Below, piece after piece: positions 6,597 through 12,409 of a stretch of 12,409 nucleotides of DNA; position 1 is the first letter of the stretch; every line of letters starts with the position of its first letter. The notes beneath the pieces are model-generated. The model ran no database searches, had not been told where the DNA came from, and saw nothing but the letters and a program-made list of their open reading frames with translations. Position numbers and translations under genes: made by a program. This stretch comes from Nitrososphaerota archaeon (GTDB taxonomy: Archaea; Thermoproteota; Nitrososphaeria; Nitrososphaerales; Nitrosopumilaceae). The stretch is taken from assembly GCA_022565935.1 (NCBI GenBank), contig JADFJY010000031.1:1-12409 (forward strand), in the 5' to 3' direction.

Positions 6597-6605
6597 ATTA
6601 TAAAG
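6597..6605. promoter_or_regulatory. shared, symmetrical TATA element of two divergent genes
   Basis: The ATTATAAAG stretch reads as a TATA box on both strands. Its centre at about 6601 is 27 bases before the ATG at 6628 (plus strand) and 28 bases before the ATG at 6573 (minus strand). Both distances are those of leaderless archaeal promoters, and no other good TATA sequence is present in the 54-base gap. Confidence 0.55.
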
Positions 6606-6627
6606 GATGCTCAATTTTTGAAAATCT

Positions 6628-7767
6628 ATGACGATAAAAAATATCACAGTTTTAGGTTCAGGAGTTATGGGACATGGAATTGCTCAAGTGTCAGCAACTG
6701 CAGGATACAATGTAGTACTACGAGATATTGAGCAAGGATTTTTGGATAAAGCAATGGAGAAGGTAAAATGGAGTATAGATAAACTAGTTTCCAAAGAAAA
6801 AATTTCAAAAGAAGAAGGTGATGCAATCTTTGGAAGAATCAAACCAGTCGTAGATTTGAAAGAGGCAGTAAAAGATGCAGAATTAGTTATTGAAGTGGTT
6901 CCAGAAATTATGGATTTAAAGAAAAAAGTTTATGCTGAATTAGACAAGGTAGCAGCACCAGAAGTATTTTTTGCGTCAAATACAAGTACATTGCCAATTA
7001 CTGAAATAGCAAATACAACATCACGTCCTGAAAAATTTATAGGAATTCATTTTTTCAATCCACCACAATTAATGAAACTAGTAGAAATTATTCCTGGAGA
7101 GAAAACATCACAAGAAACAATTGATTTAACACAAGAATATGTAAAATCAGTTAACAAGATAGCAGTGATATGCAGAAAAGATGTCCCAGGATTCATAATT
7201 AACAGATTGTTTATTCCAATGGTACATGAAGCATGTTATCTAAAAGATAGAACAGGTGCAACGCTTGAAGAAATTGATTCTGCATTCAAATTCAAATTAG
7301 GATTTCCAATGGGTATCTTTGAGTTAGCAGATTTTACAGGAATGGATGTAATTCACAAAGCCACAGTAGAGATGCATTTACGAGACAAAAAAGTAATCAA
7401 CCCCCACCCATTAGTTGAAAAAATGTTTGATGAAAAAAAACTTGGACAAAAATCAGGGGAAGGATATTACAAATATGCAGATGACAAATACGAAAGAATC
7501 GCACTGTCTGAAGAATTAGCAGCAAAATGTGATCCAATTCAGATTGTTGCCAACATACTAAACAATGCAGCATGGCTTGTTACAAATGGTGCAAGCGATA
7601 TAGAAGAGATTGAAAAAGCAGCACGATTAGGATTAGGACTCAAAAAACCATTGTTTGAAACAGCAAAAGAGATAGGTATCAAAAAAATTGTTGATGAATT
7701 AAACAAACTTGCTGAAGAACATGGAGAGTTTTACAAGCCAGACCCATTACTAGTATCTATGCAGTAA
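6628..7767 (+). CDS. 3-hydroxyacyl-CoA (3-hydroxybutyryl-CoA) dehydrogenase
   Basis: The enzyme oxidises (S)-3-hydroxyacyl-CoA to 3-oxoacyl-CoA with NAD. The N-terminal Rossmann domain shows G10-x-G12-x-x-G15 and D33 at the end of strand 2 (NAD preference). The catalytic part shows SNTS (117-120), H141 in HFFNPP, E153, and DVPGFIINR (185-193). The first 3HCDH domain ends with the GQKSGEGYY motif. The 379 residues exceed the usual 280-290; the extra C-terminal 90 residues (with LGLGLKKPLFETA) look like a second, shortened 3HCDH domain. In ammonia-oxidising archaea a similar enzyme is assigned to 3-hydroxybutyryl-CoA oxidation in the 3-hydroxypropionate/4-hydroxybutyrate carbon-fixation cycle, which I infer for this gene. 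The start is ATG at 6628, leaderless from the TATA element at 6597-6605. Confidence 0.93.
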   Translation: MTIKNITVLGSGVMGHGIAQVSATAGYNVVLRDIEQGFLDKAMEKVKWSIDKLVSKEKISKEEGDAIFGRIKPVVDLKEAVKDAELVIEVVPEIMDLKKKVYAELDKVAAPEVFFASNTSTLPITEIANTTSRPEKFIGIHFFNPPQLMKLVEIIPGEKTSQETIDLTQEYVKSVNKIAVICRKDVPGFIINRLFIPMVHEACYLKDRTGATLEEIDSAFKFKLGFPMGIFELADFTGMDVIHKATVEMHLRDKKVINPHPLVEKMFDEKKLGQKSGEGYYKYADDKYERIALSEELAAKCDPIQIVANILNNAAWLVTNGASDIEEIEKAARLGLGLKKPLFETAKEIGIKKIVDELNKLAEEHGEFYKPDPLLVSMQ

Positions 7768-7792
7768 TTAGATAAATTAGAGAATTTTTAAC

Positions 7793-7864
7793 TTATTCGT
7801 CTTCATCAGATGATCTTCTGCTTGGTCTAATAGGTACAAAAAATCTCATCTTACTTCCAATCAT
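7793..7864 (-). CDS. possible 23-aa microprotein
   Basis: A short frame runs from ATG (7864-7862) to TAA (7795-7793). It encodes 23 residues with a hydrophobic/basic middle (MRFFVPIRPSRRSS) and an acidic end (DEDE). A TATA-like TTTATG lies about 29 bases upstream (around 7888-7898), and an in-frame stop before the ATG fixes its upstream limit. It fills the 189-base gap between the dehydrogenase and the LOG-like gene. With so short a frame, chance cannot be excluded. Confidence 0.3.
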   Translation of the reverse strand: MIGSKMRFFVPIRPSRRSSDEDE

Positions 7865-7956
7865 AATTTCATTATGTTAAATCAACCCATAAAGAATAAG
7901 GAACTTTGCAGACATTACTAGATCCAAAATGGAATAAAGCAGTACAAAATATAATG

Positions 7957-8568
7957 TTAATCAGAACTTTTTTGAGCCATTCTTAAAACCTCGCCACTTT
8001 TGATTTTATTAAAATCATCAATAATTTCAGCATCTGTTGATTCTGCGTCTTTGTTGTGGTATTTAGAAATTAATTCTAAAATTTTTGCAACTGCATCCTC
8101 AGGAGTATCAACTCCAATGATTTTGATATTTTTTCTATGATCAAGAAAACCATCAATGTATTGTTCAATAGAACCTCCAATGTTTCTGATTGCAACCATT
8201 GGTTTTTTGTACATATATGCAGCACACACTTCGGATAAAGTACCAGAACCACCACCTACAATGATTATTCCATCAGCACTTAATGCATTCAGAAAGTCAC
8301 GAGCAAGTCCCATTCCTGTTGGAATTACAATATCACAAAATTGGTTAGCCAATGTAGCATCATCTTGAGGAATTATTCCAACAGTCAATCCATGTGCATC
8401 ATGAGCTCCATGTGATGCAGCTTCCATTACACCACCCAAACCACCAGTAATTAAAACAGAATTAGATGTTGCAATTTTTTCTCCAACTTCGTATGCAATT
8501 TTTTCATGTTTTGGTGTACACCCATTTGTATTATTACCAATAACTAAGATCTGACGTTTCTTTGTCAT
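7957..8568 (-). CDS. LOG/SLOG-type Rossmann protein (TIGR00725-like)
   Basis: This 203-residue protein has the nucleotide-binding fold shared by LOG cytokinin-activating phosphoribohydrolases and 'lysine decarboxylase-like' DprA-related proteins. Motifs seen are TGGLGGVMEAA (41-51), MGLARDFLN with R90 (86-94), and GGGSGTLSEV (105-114), the counterpart of the PGGxGTxxE motif whose Glu is catalytic in LOG. The fold recognises nucleotides or nucleotide-like ligands; the true substrate is uncertain. About 30 hydrophilic residues extend the C-terminus. The ATG at 8568 overlaps the stop of the upstream 90-aa gene as ATGA and is preceded by an AGGAGA Shine-Dalgarno-like sequence, indicating translational coupling. 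Confidence 0.82.
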   Translation of the reverse strand: MTKKRQILVIGNNTNGCTPKHEKIAYEVGEKIATSNSVLITGGLGGVMEAASHGAHDAHGLTVGIIPQDDATLANQFCDIVIPTGMGLARDFLNALSADGIIIVGGGSGTLSEVCAAYMYKKPMVAIRNIGGSIEQYIDGFLDHRKNIKIIGVDTPEDAVAKILELISKYHNKDAESTDAEIIDDFNKIKSGEVLRMAQKSSD

Positions 8569-8837
8569 TCCTTTTCTCCTTCATGAATTAATTTGAGTTT
8601 TTCTGTAAGAAAACTTTGGAATGTGATTTCCATTGGTGTTGATGAATGTGAAGTTATGTTCTGACTTTGTATAATTTCTTTTTCCAGCCTTTCCCGTATT
8701 GCTTGATCAACTAAAATTTGATGTTTTAATGAGATTGCTTGTTTTCTGTTACTAGCGTATATTTGGATCCAGCAATAACCGGTTTGACTATCATCAATTT
8801 CGATTTCAGTTATTTTCATATTAGAATTATCGGACAT
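8565..8837 (-). CDS. hypothetical protein, 90 aa
   Basis: I do not recognise this protein. It has a predicted beta-alpha pattern: strands at about 8-15 and 22-28 (GYCWIQIYA) followed by a charged helix (30-55), then a second helix near the C-terminus. Such a small alpha/beta fold could be an ACT- or ferredoxin-like half domain, but no signature is visible. The start is ATG at 8837; ATG codon 7 is an alternative. AT-rich TATA-like sequence lies about 26 bases upstream. Its TGA overlaps the ATG of the LOG-like gene, so the two products are probably made together and may work together. Confidence 0.65.
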   Translation of the reverse strand: MSDNSNMKITEIEIDDSQTGYCWIQIYASNRKQAISLKHQILVDQAIRERLEKEIIQSQNITSHSSTPMEITFQSFLTEKLKLIHEGEKE

Positions 8838-8882
8838 TTGCTTTTTAGGGTTTTAATTTTTAGAAGGTACATTAGAACTATT

Positions 8883-9254
8883 TTACAAAATTATACATAC
8901 AAAAAGTCCCTTACCTGAAATTGCTTGCGCGCTATGTTGTATTCCCTTTGGGATGAATATGGTTGAAGGTGATGTTACTTCATAAGATTCATCTTCAAAT
9001 TGAATATCATATGTCAAATTCGAATCTTCAGATAGTATCAAATTAATTTCATCATGATCATGTTTGTGTAATTTACTATATTTTGGAAGATTAATTGAAG
9101 CATCAACAAAATGAACTGCAATATGGGTATCTGATTCAGGAATCAAAGTTTTATTCAACATTGATAATCGTTTGATTGGAGCCTTGGTATGATAAGGAAC
9201 TTTGTCAAGGGATTCAATGACTCCTTTTTTGATAAATTTTTGATATTTGTTCAC
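8883..9254 (-). CDS. cupin-domain protein (third in window)
   Basis: This is a single cupin barrel of 123 residues. The first motif is KLHKHDHDEINLIL (61-74), with H63, H65 and E69 as metal ligands and an additional H67. The second is IFIPKGIQHSAQ (99-110), with H107 completing the 3-His-1-Glu site. A divalent metal is therefore likely, unlike in the cupin at 4873. The substrate is unknown. The start is GTG at 9254; no ATG is near. It lies head-to-head with the membrane-protein gene: the two start codons are 78 bases apart, with the promoters between. It ends 45 bases before the start region of the 90-aa gene, on the same strand. Confidence 0.82.
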   Translation of the reverse strand: MNKYQKFIKKGVIESLDKVPYHTKAPIKRLSMLNKTLIPESDTHIAVHFVDASINLPKYSKLHKHDHDEINLILSEDSNLTYDIQFEDESYEVTSPSTIFIPKGIQHSAQAISGKGLFVCIIL

Positions 9255-9301
9255 AGATCAATTAATTATTCTGTCAATTATATCAGTTGTCCATTCCGTG
9301 A

Positions 9302-9311
9302 TCATATAAGC
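9302..9311 (+). promoter_or_regulatory. TATA box of the membrane-protein gene
   Basis: TCATATAAGC holds a CATATAAG core centred about 27 bases before the TTG at 9333. This spacing supports a leaderless transcript starting at that TTG and argues against an upstream start inside the opposite cupin gene. Confidence 0.5.
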
Positions 9312-9332
9312 AACAAAGTCCAAATTACATTA

Positions 9333-10028
9333 TTGCAAATTGATAGAACGTCAGAATGGTTTGTTCCAAAATTTGGATCTAAAAAATTTCGAATTAGTAT
9401 AGGAATTTTATTTATACCATACACAAGTATTGTTACTTGTTTTGCTGCATTAGGAGCAATTTCAGGGCCACTACAATTAGAACGAGTTGCTGCAATTTGT
9501 GTGATATACATTTTAGCGCTTGGAGTTGGGGCGCATCTACTTGATGCTGTTGGGGGAAAAACAAAACCTTGGGGTAACCTACCAAAAAAGAAGATTGGGT
9601 TTATTGCAGTAAGTGCTGTAAGTATTGCGTTTTTTGTTGGAATCTATTTTGCATTTCTAGATTCTCCTTGGCTTTTTCCAATAGGAGTTATTGAAGGTTT
9701 TTTTCTATTTGCATATAGTCTAGAACTATTTGGAGGTAAATTTCATAATAACATATCAACAATATTTTCATGGGGAATTCTACCTGTTTTTGCAGGTTCT
9801 ATAATCCAAACAAATTCGATTTCCATTGAGACGATAATTATTGCTGCAATTACTGCATTAGTTACCTATGGATTGATAAAAACATCCAGACAATACAAAC
9901 TACTCAAAAGAGACAACGGAGATCCTCACATTATCAAAAAGAAGGAGCGTATTTTGAAATTGATTACAATTGGTGTTATAGCATCAACTATAATTTTTTT
10001 CATAATGAGATATTCTAATTTGATTTGA
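9333..10028 (+). CDS. seven-helix membrane protein, UbiA-like
   Basis: From the chosen TTG start the protein has 231 residues, with about seven hydrophobic helices at roughly 21-43, 52-72, 88-108, 112-131, 143-160, 165-183 and 208-226. Conserved-looking polar motifs sit at helix ends: GAHLLDAVGGKTKPWG (66-81) and AYSLELFGGKFH (127-138). Their place and shape recall the Asp-rich loops of UbiA-type prenyltransferases, but the classical NDxxDxxxD is absent, so membership is tentative. The frame stays open to an ATG at 9189, but that would overlap the opposite cupin gene and add a 48-residue extension unlike a membrane protein start. The TATA box at 9302-9311 favours TTG at 9333. It lies in the cytoplasmic membrane; the reaction is unknown. 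Confidence 0.75.
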   Translation: MQIDRTSEWFVPKFGSKKFRISIGILFIPYTSIVTCFAALGAISGPLQLERVAAICVIYILALGVGAHLLDAVGGKTKPWGNLPKKKIGFIAVSAVSIAFFVGIYFAFLDSPWLFPIGVIEGFFLFAYSLELFGGKFHNNISTIFSWGILPVFAGSIIQTNSISIETIIIAAITALVTYGLIKTSRQYKLLKRDNGDPHIIKKKERILKLITIGVIASTIIFFIMRYSNLI

Positions 10029-10135
10029 GTAATCAGAAAAATTCAGACTAATTTGGGAATATAACAAGAATGAATTTCACAAAAGAGACTGTTGTTAAGA
10101 GTAAAAGATATTAGTTAATTATACAAACTATATTC

Positions 10136-10258
10136 ATGCAAAGACGTTCAATGCCAGTATGTTTTACTAAAAAACAATTCAAAATGATCGAGGAATTTGC
10201 CAAGAGAAATGGTATGCTTAATGTAAGTCAAGCTCTTGAAAAAATCTTAAACAAATAA
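10136..10258 (+). CDS. 40-aa ribbon-helix-helix-like protein
   Basis: The frame runs from ATG at 10136 to TAA at 10256-10258. It encodes 40 residues. The pattern is that of a CopG/Arc-type ribbon-helix-helix DNA-binding fold: a short strand (RSMPVCFT, 4-11) followed by helix 1 (KQFKMIEEFAKRNG) and helix 2 after a Asn-Val-Ser turn (NVSQALEKILNK). Such proteins dimerise and bind operators through the strand. AT-rich TATA-like sequence lies about 28 bases upstream, and T-rich sequence follows the stop. It stands alone with no toxin-like partner beside it. Its target is unknown. Confidence 0.72.
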   Translation: MQRRSMPVCFTKKQFKMIEEFAKRNGMLNVSQALEKILNK

Positions 10259-10261
10259 GTG

Positions 10262-10279
10262 ATTTTTATTATTTTTATC
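10262..10279 (+). terminator. oligo-T terminator after the ribbon-helix-helix gene
   Basis: Two runs of five T (10263-10267 and 10272-10276) begin four bases after the stop codon, without an obvious hairpin. This matches the T-rich signals that end transcription in archaea. Confidence 0.4.
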
Positions 10280-10416
10280 TTCGCTGTATAACTAAAGTAA
10301 TGTTTTAGTCATGAATTAGTATTTTCAGTTATTAGAGGAACAGAGTTACAAAGACCCTGATCCTTTCTTTTTTATTACATTTAATAGATTAAATTATTTG
10401 AAATCTCACAGAGATT

Positions 10417-10827
10417 ATGGGATTATTCAGTAAAAAGCCATCATTTTGTGCTGTTTGTAACAAGGAGTTAACTCACAAACACAAACCAAAAAAAGAATGG
10501 AATATTGAAGGTCGGCTTTGTGGAGATTGCCATTTTGATAAATCAAAGGAATACTATGAAGGAAAAGTTAGACAACCATGTGTCATTTGTAAAACGACTA
10601 AAAAGATTACAGATTTGTGGGAACCTAGATGGCAATGGGACATGGAAGGTTTGTTATGCAAAGAATGTTTTGACAAAAAAGAAGAAAGTCATACTAAGAA
10701 GAAAAATTTTTGCGCATTATGTGGAAAAAAGATGGGATTAATTAGATTCAATGCAAAAGGAAATTGGAAGATTGAAGGTCAGCTTTGTAGGACTTGCTGG
10801 GATGTAAAGAAAGCAGAGTTTGGATAA
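10417..10827 (+). CDS. protein with three tandem zinc-binding modules
   Basis: The 136-residue protein holds three related modules of about 40-45 residues, each with an N-terminal CxxC and a C-terminal CxxC. Cysteines are C11/C14 with C35/C38, C55/C58 with C81/C84, and C99/C102 with C124/C127. Each second pair is preceded by W-N/D/K-I/M-E-G-x-L-C, a very regular signature, and the first pair by a C-A/V-I/V/L-C knuckle. Each module should bind one zinc ion in a treble-clef or zinc-ribbon way. The N-terminus is MGLF. I know no named function; nucleic-acid or protein binding is likely. The start is ATG at 10417 with TATA-like sequence around 10379-10393. The next gene starts two bases after the stop, so the two are probably one transcript. 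Confidence 0.82.
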   Translation: MGLFSKKPSFCAVCNKELTHKHKPKKEWNIEGRLCGDCHFDKSKEYYEGKVRQPCVICKTTKKITDLWEPRWQWDMEGLLCKECFDKKEESHTKKKNFCALCGKKMGLIRFNAKGNWKIEGQLCRTCWDVKKAEFG

Positions 10828-10829
10828 AA

Positions 10830-11027
10830 GTGAGATTTTTTAAGAAAATTAAATGCGATAGTTGTGACAAAAAATTTTCAAAAGAAGAAGAATTGATGAA
10901 TCACAAACAGATAATTCATGGAAAAGATTTGCAATACGACTGTAAAGAATGTAACAAATATTTTTCAAACATGGAAGATATGAGAACGCATTTACAAAGA
11001 GAACACAGTTACAAAAAAGACAGATAA
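10830..11027 (+). CDS. double C2H2 zinc-finger protein, 65 aa
   Basis: The frame shown starts at GTG 10830, two bases after the stop of the upstream zinc protein, and encodes 65 residues. Two classical C2H2 fingers are seen: C9-x2-C12-x12-H25-x4-H30 and C38-x2-C41-x12-H54-x4-H59, with conserved Phe (F16, F45) and Leu/Met at the usual core positions. The linker is GKDLQYD rather than the canonical TGEKP. It probably binds nucleic acid or protein. An earlier in-frame ATG at 10794 lies inside the upstream gene and would add twelve residues unrelated to a finger; the GTG restart after the stop is a better fit. Its stop abuts the stop of the convergent RpoP gene with no gap. Confidence 0.82.
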   Translation: MRFFKKIKCDSCDKKFSKEEELMNHKQIIHGKDLQYDCKECNKYFSNMEDMRTHLQREHSYKKDR

Positions 11028-11231
11028 TTAAACAGCTTTTATTGTTTTTACTACAGGAGGTCTCACTTTAGTAAAGACTCTAAATCCACAAATACATTTG
11101 ATTTCAGGTAATCGAGATAATTCAAGATTAGTAACATTAGTTGCACACCTAAGACAAGAGTAAATTACATCAAATGTCTCTACAGGAGTTTCTTCAATAG
11201 AATCTGAATCTTCATCGACCATATTTATCAT
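11028..11231 (-). CDS. RNA polymerase subunit Rpo12/RpoP-like
   Basis: The C-terminal 45 residues match archaeal/eukaryotic Rpo12: Y-x-C-x-x-C near 25-30, a leucine-rich middle, then KC-I-CGFRVFTKVRPPVVKTIKAV. The subunit is a small zinc-ribbon protein that helps assemble the core enzyme by bridging Rpo3 and Rpo2. Two points are odd. The second cysteine pair reads C-I-C (one residue between) instead of CxxC. The N-terminus carries about 20 extra acidic residues. The start is uncertain: TTG at 11234, ATG at 11231 (used here) and ATG at 11222 are all in frame, each with an AT-rich box at a plausible distance. It lies downstream of uS10 on the same strand. Confidence 0.85.
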   Translation of the reverse strand: MINMVDEDSDSIEETPVETFDVIYSCLRCATNVTNLELSRLPEIKCICGFRVFTKVRPPVVKTIKAV

Positions 11232-11260
11232 CAAAATTTCGATAATTTAAGGATACCATA

Positions 11261-11569
11261 TTATGTTAAAGACAATTCAATGTAGACATCATCAGGAATT
11301 TTAAGCCTCATTAGTTGTCTAATTGCTTTATCATCAGCATTAATGTTAATTATTCTTCGATGCATTCGCATTTCCCATTTCTCATAGGTTTCAGTACCAC
11401 TACCGCATGGAGATTTTCTAGTAGCAATATGTAATTTTTTGACAGGAAGTGGTGTAGGACCTTTTACTTTAACACCAGTTTTTTTACCAATACCCATAAT
11501 TTCTCCACAAACACTATCTAATTTTTTTAAATTGGTAGATGTAAGTTTCACACGGGCAGTTTGAGTCAT
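11261..11569 (-). CDS. rpsJ: 30S ribosomal protein uS10
   Basis: The 102 residues match archaeal S10 in length and sequence. They include the N-terminal RVKLTSTN strand, the VKVKGPTPLPVKKLHIATRKSP loop that reaches into the 30S head (33-54), and the YEKWEMRMHRRII segment (62-74). It is a constituent of the 3' domain of the small subunit and lies near the tRNA path. It follows EF-1 alpha by about ten bases, with a weak AGGTAG Shine-Dalgarno-like sequence, as in the classical archaeal EF-1 alpha/S10 pairing. The start is ATG at 11569. Confidence 0.97.
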   Translation of the reverse strand: MTQTARVKLTSTNLKKLDSVCGEIMGIGKKTGVKVKGPTPLPVKKLHIATRKSPCGSGTETYEKWEMRMHRRIININADDKAIRQLMRLKIPDDVYIELSLT

Positions 11570-11579
11570 GAATATCTAC

Positions 11580-12409
11580 CTATGGGTGATACTCTTCAGT
11601 AATTTCTTTAACGATTCCTGCTGCGATTGTTGCACCCATATCTCTAAGTGCAAATCTGCCCATCTCAGGAAAGTCCTTGAAAGTTTCTATACAAGTTGGC
11701 CTCACAGGTCTAATTTTTACAATTGCTGAATCACCAACTTTTAAGAACTTTGGATTTTCTTCGTCTACTGCACCAGTTGATGGATTGATCTTTTGAAGAA
11801 ATTCAGTAATAGTTGCTGCAACTTGTGTAGTGTGTGCATGCATTACTGGCGTGTAACCTGGAGCAATTGCTGTTGGATGGTGAATAATAATAATTTGTGC
11901 TTTGAATTCTTTTGCAACAGTTGGTGGTTTATCAGGAGTTCCAAGTACATCACCTCTCTTGATGTCTTTCTTTTCAATACCTCTAAGATTGAAACCAATA
12001 TTATCACCTGCTTCAGCAGTGGGCATTTCTGTGTGATGAGTCTCAATAGATTTGATTTCACCAAGGGCACCAGAAGGCATTACAATAATTTTCTCGCCTG
12101 CTTTCATGGTTCCTGTTTCAACTCTACCGACAGGTACTGTACCTACACCAGTAATTGTGTAAACATCTTGAATTGGGACACGTAATGGTTTACCAACTGG
12201 TTTTTCTGGAATTGTAAAGTCATCAAATGCTAAAAGGAGTGTCTTTCCAGTATACCAAGGCATATTCTCAGATTTTTTAACTAAATTATCGCCTTTCCAT
12301 CCAGAAACTGGAATAAATGCCACGTTTTCTAATTTGTAACCTACAGATTTTATCAATTTTTCGCCTTTTTCTTTGGCTGAATTAAATGCGTCCTCTTTAT
12401 AGTCAACTG
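11580..12409 (-). CDS. tuf: translation elongation factor 1 alpha (EF-1A), 5' end outside window
   Basis: The gene runs off the right edge; only the part after the GTPase domain is present. The frame is open to base 12409 (codons VDYKEDAFN at the edge), so an internal TTG at 12356 is not a start. Visible are the end of the G domain (VAFIPVSGWKGDN), domain 2 with TVPVGRVETGTMKAG, and domain 3 with the ending FPEMGRFALRDMGATIAAGIV. It delivers aminoacyl-tRNA to the ribosomal A site with GTP. The stop precedes uS10 by about ten bases, a well-known archaeal gene order, so the two should be co-transcribed. Confidence 0.97.
   Translation of the reverse strand, partial: VDYKEDAFNSAKEKGEKLIKSVGYKLENVAFIPVSGWKGDNLVKKSENMPWYTGKTLLLAFDDFTIPEKPVGKPLRVPIQDVYTITGVGTVPVGRVETGTMKAGEKIIVMPSGALGEIKSIETHHTEMPTAEAGDNIGFNLRGIEKKDIKRGDVLGTPDKPPTVAKEFKAQIIIIHHPTAIAPGYTPVMHAHTTQVAATITEFLQKINPSTGAVDEENPKFLKVGDSAIVKIRPVRPTCIETFKDFPEMGRFALRDMGATIAAGIVKEITEEYHP

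Noticed and set aside
9189..9332. 48-residue N-terminal extension of the membrane protein
   Set aside because: It overlaps the opposite cupin gene and the TATA box lies within it, so it is probably not translated.
11793..12185. 130-aa plus-strand Cys/Asn-rich frame
   Set aside because: It is the antisense of EF-1 alpha and its composition is what that antisense reading would give.
1..12409. tRNA, rRNA, insertion sequence, integrase or CRISPR locus
   Set aside because: I looked for T-loop and anticodon patterns, transposase motifs and spaced direct repeats and found none.

Overview
The window looks like chromosome of a marine ammonia-oxidising archaeon (Nitrososphaerota/Thaumarchaeota, Nitrosopumilus-like). 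The DNA is strongly AT-rich. Informational genes are archaeal: EF-1 alpha, ribosomal protein uS10 and an Rpo12/RpoP-like RNA polymerase subunit. There is a J-domain/ferredoxin fusion of the kind described for Thaumarchaeota and green plastids, and a 3-hydroxyacyl-CoA dehydrogenase like that assigned to the thaumarchaeal 3-hydroxypropionate/4-hydroxybutyrate cycle. Many genes have a TATA-like box about 25-28 nt before the start codon and no Shine-Dalgarno, which indicates leaderless transcripts. TTG and GTG starts are frequent. The genus-level assignment is from gene content and is an inference.

Layout. 1-362: no convincing protein gene, but a comparatively GC-rich stretch with nested inverted repeats, a TATA-like box and a perfect 6+6 palindrome; it may encode a structured RNA. 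363-1652: HemL-like class III aminotransferase. 1755-2165 (-): unrecognised protein. 2203-2322: a 39-aa charged microprotein with a well-placed TATA box. 2360-3181: protein of about seven TPR repeats. 3211-3930 (-): unrecognised protein. 4012-5235: tight three-gene unit (helical SHOCT-type protein with near-identical 33-nt repeats, then two cupins). 5298-5975: DnaJ-ferredoxin fusion. 5978-6573 (-): HIT hydrolase preceded by a short C2H2 zinc-finger gene. 6628-7767: 3-hydroxyacyl-CoA dehydrogenase, divergent from the zinc-finger gene and apparently sharing one symmetrical TATA element with it. 7793-7864 (-): possible 23-aa microprotein. 7957-8837 (-): LOG/SLOG-like protein translationally coupled to a 90-aa unknown. 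8883-9254 (-): third cupin. 9333-10028: seven-helix membrane protein with UbiA-like features. 10136-10258: 40-aa ribbon-helix-helix-like protein. 10417-11027: two adjacent zinc-binding proteins, one with three CxxC...CxxC modules and one with two C2H2 fingers. 11028-12409 (-): EF-1 alpha (5' end outside the window), uS10 and RpoP.

How it fits together. The right end is housekeeping translation/transcription, and 6628-7767 is probably core carbon fixation. Between them lie small accessory genes: cupins, zinc-finger microproteins, a TPR scaffold and a redox-cofactor J-protein. I see no mobile element, CRISPR array, tRNA or rRNA. The most interesting items are the J-domain/ferredoxin fusion, the candidate structured RNA at the left end, the uncatalogued microproteins, the shared MGLF N-terminus of three otherwise different proteins, the triple zinc-module protein, and the CxC (not CxxC) second knuckle of RpoP.
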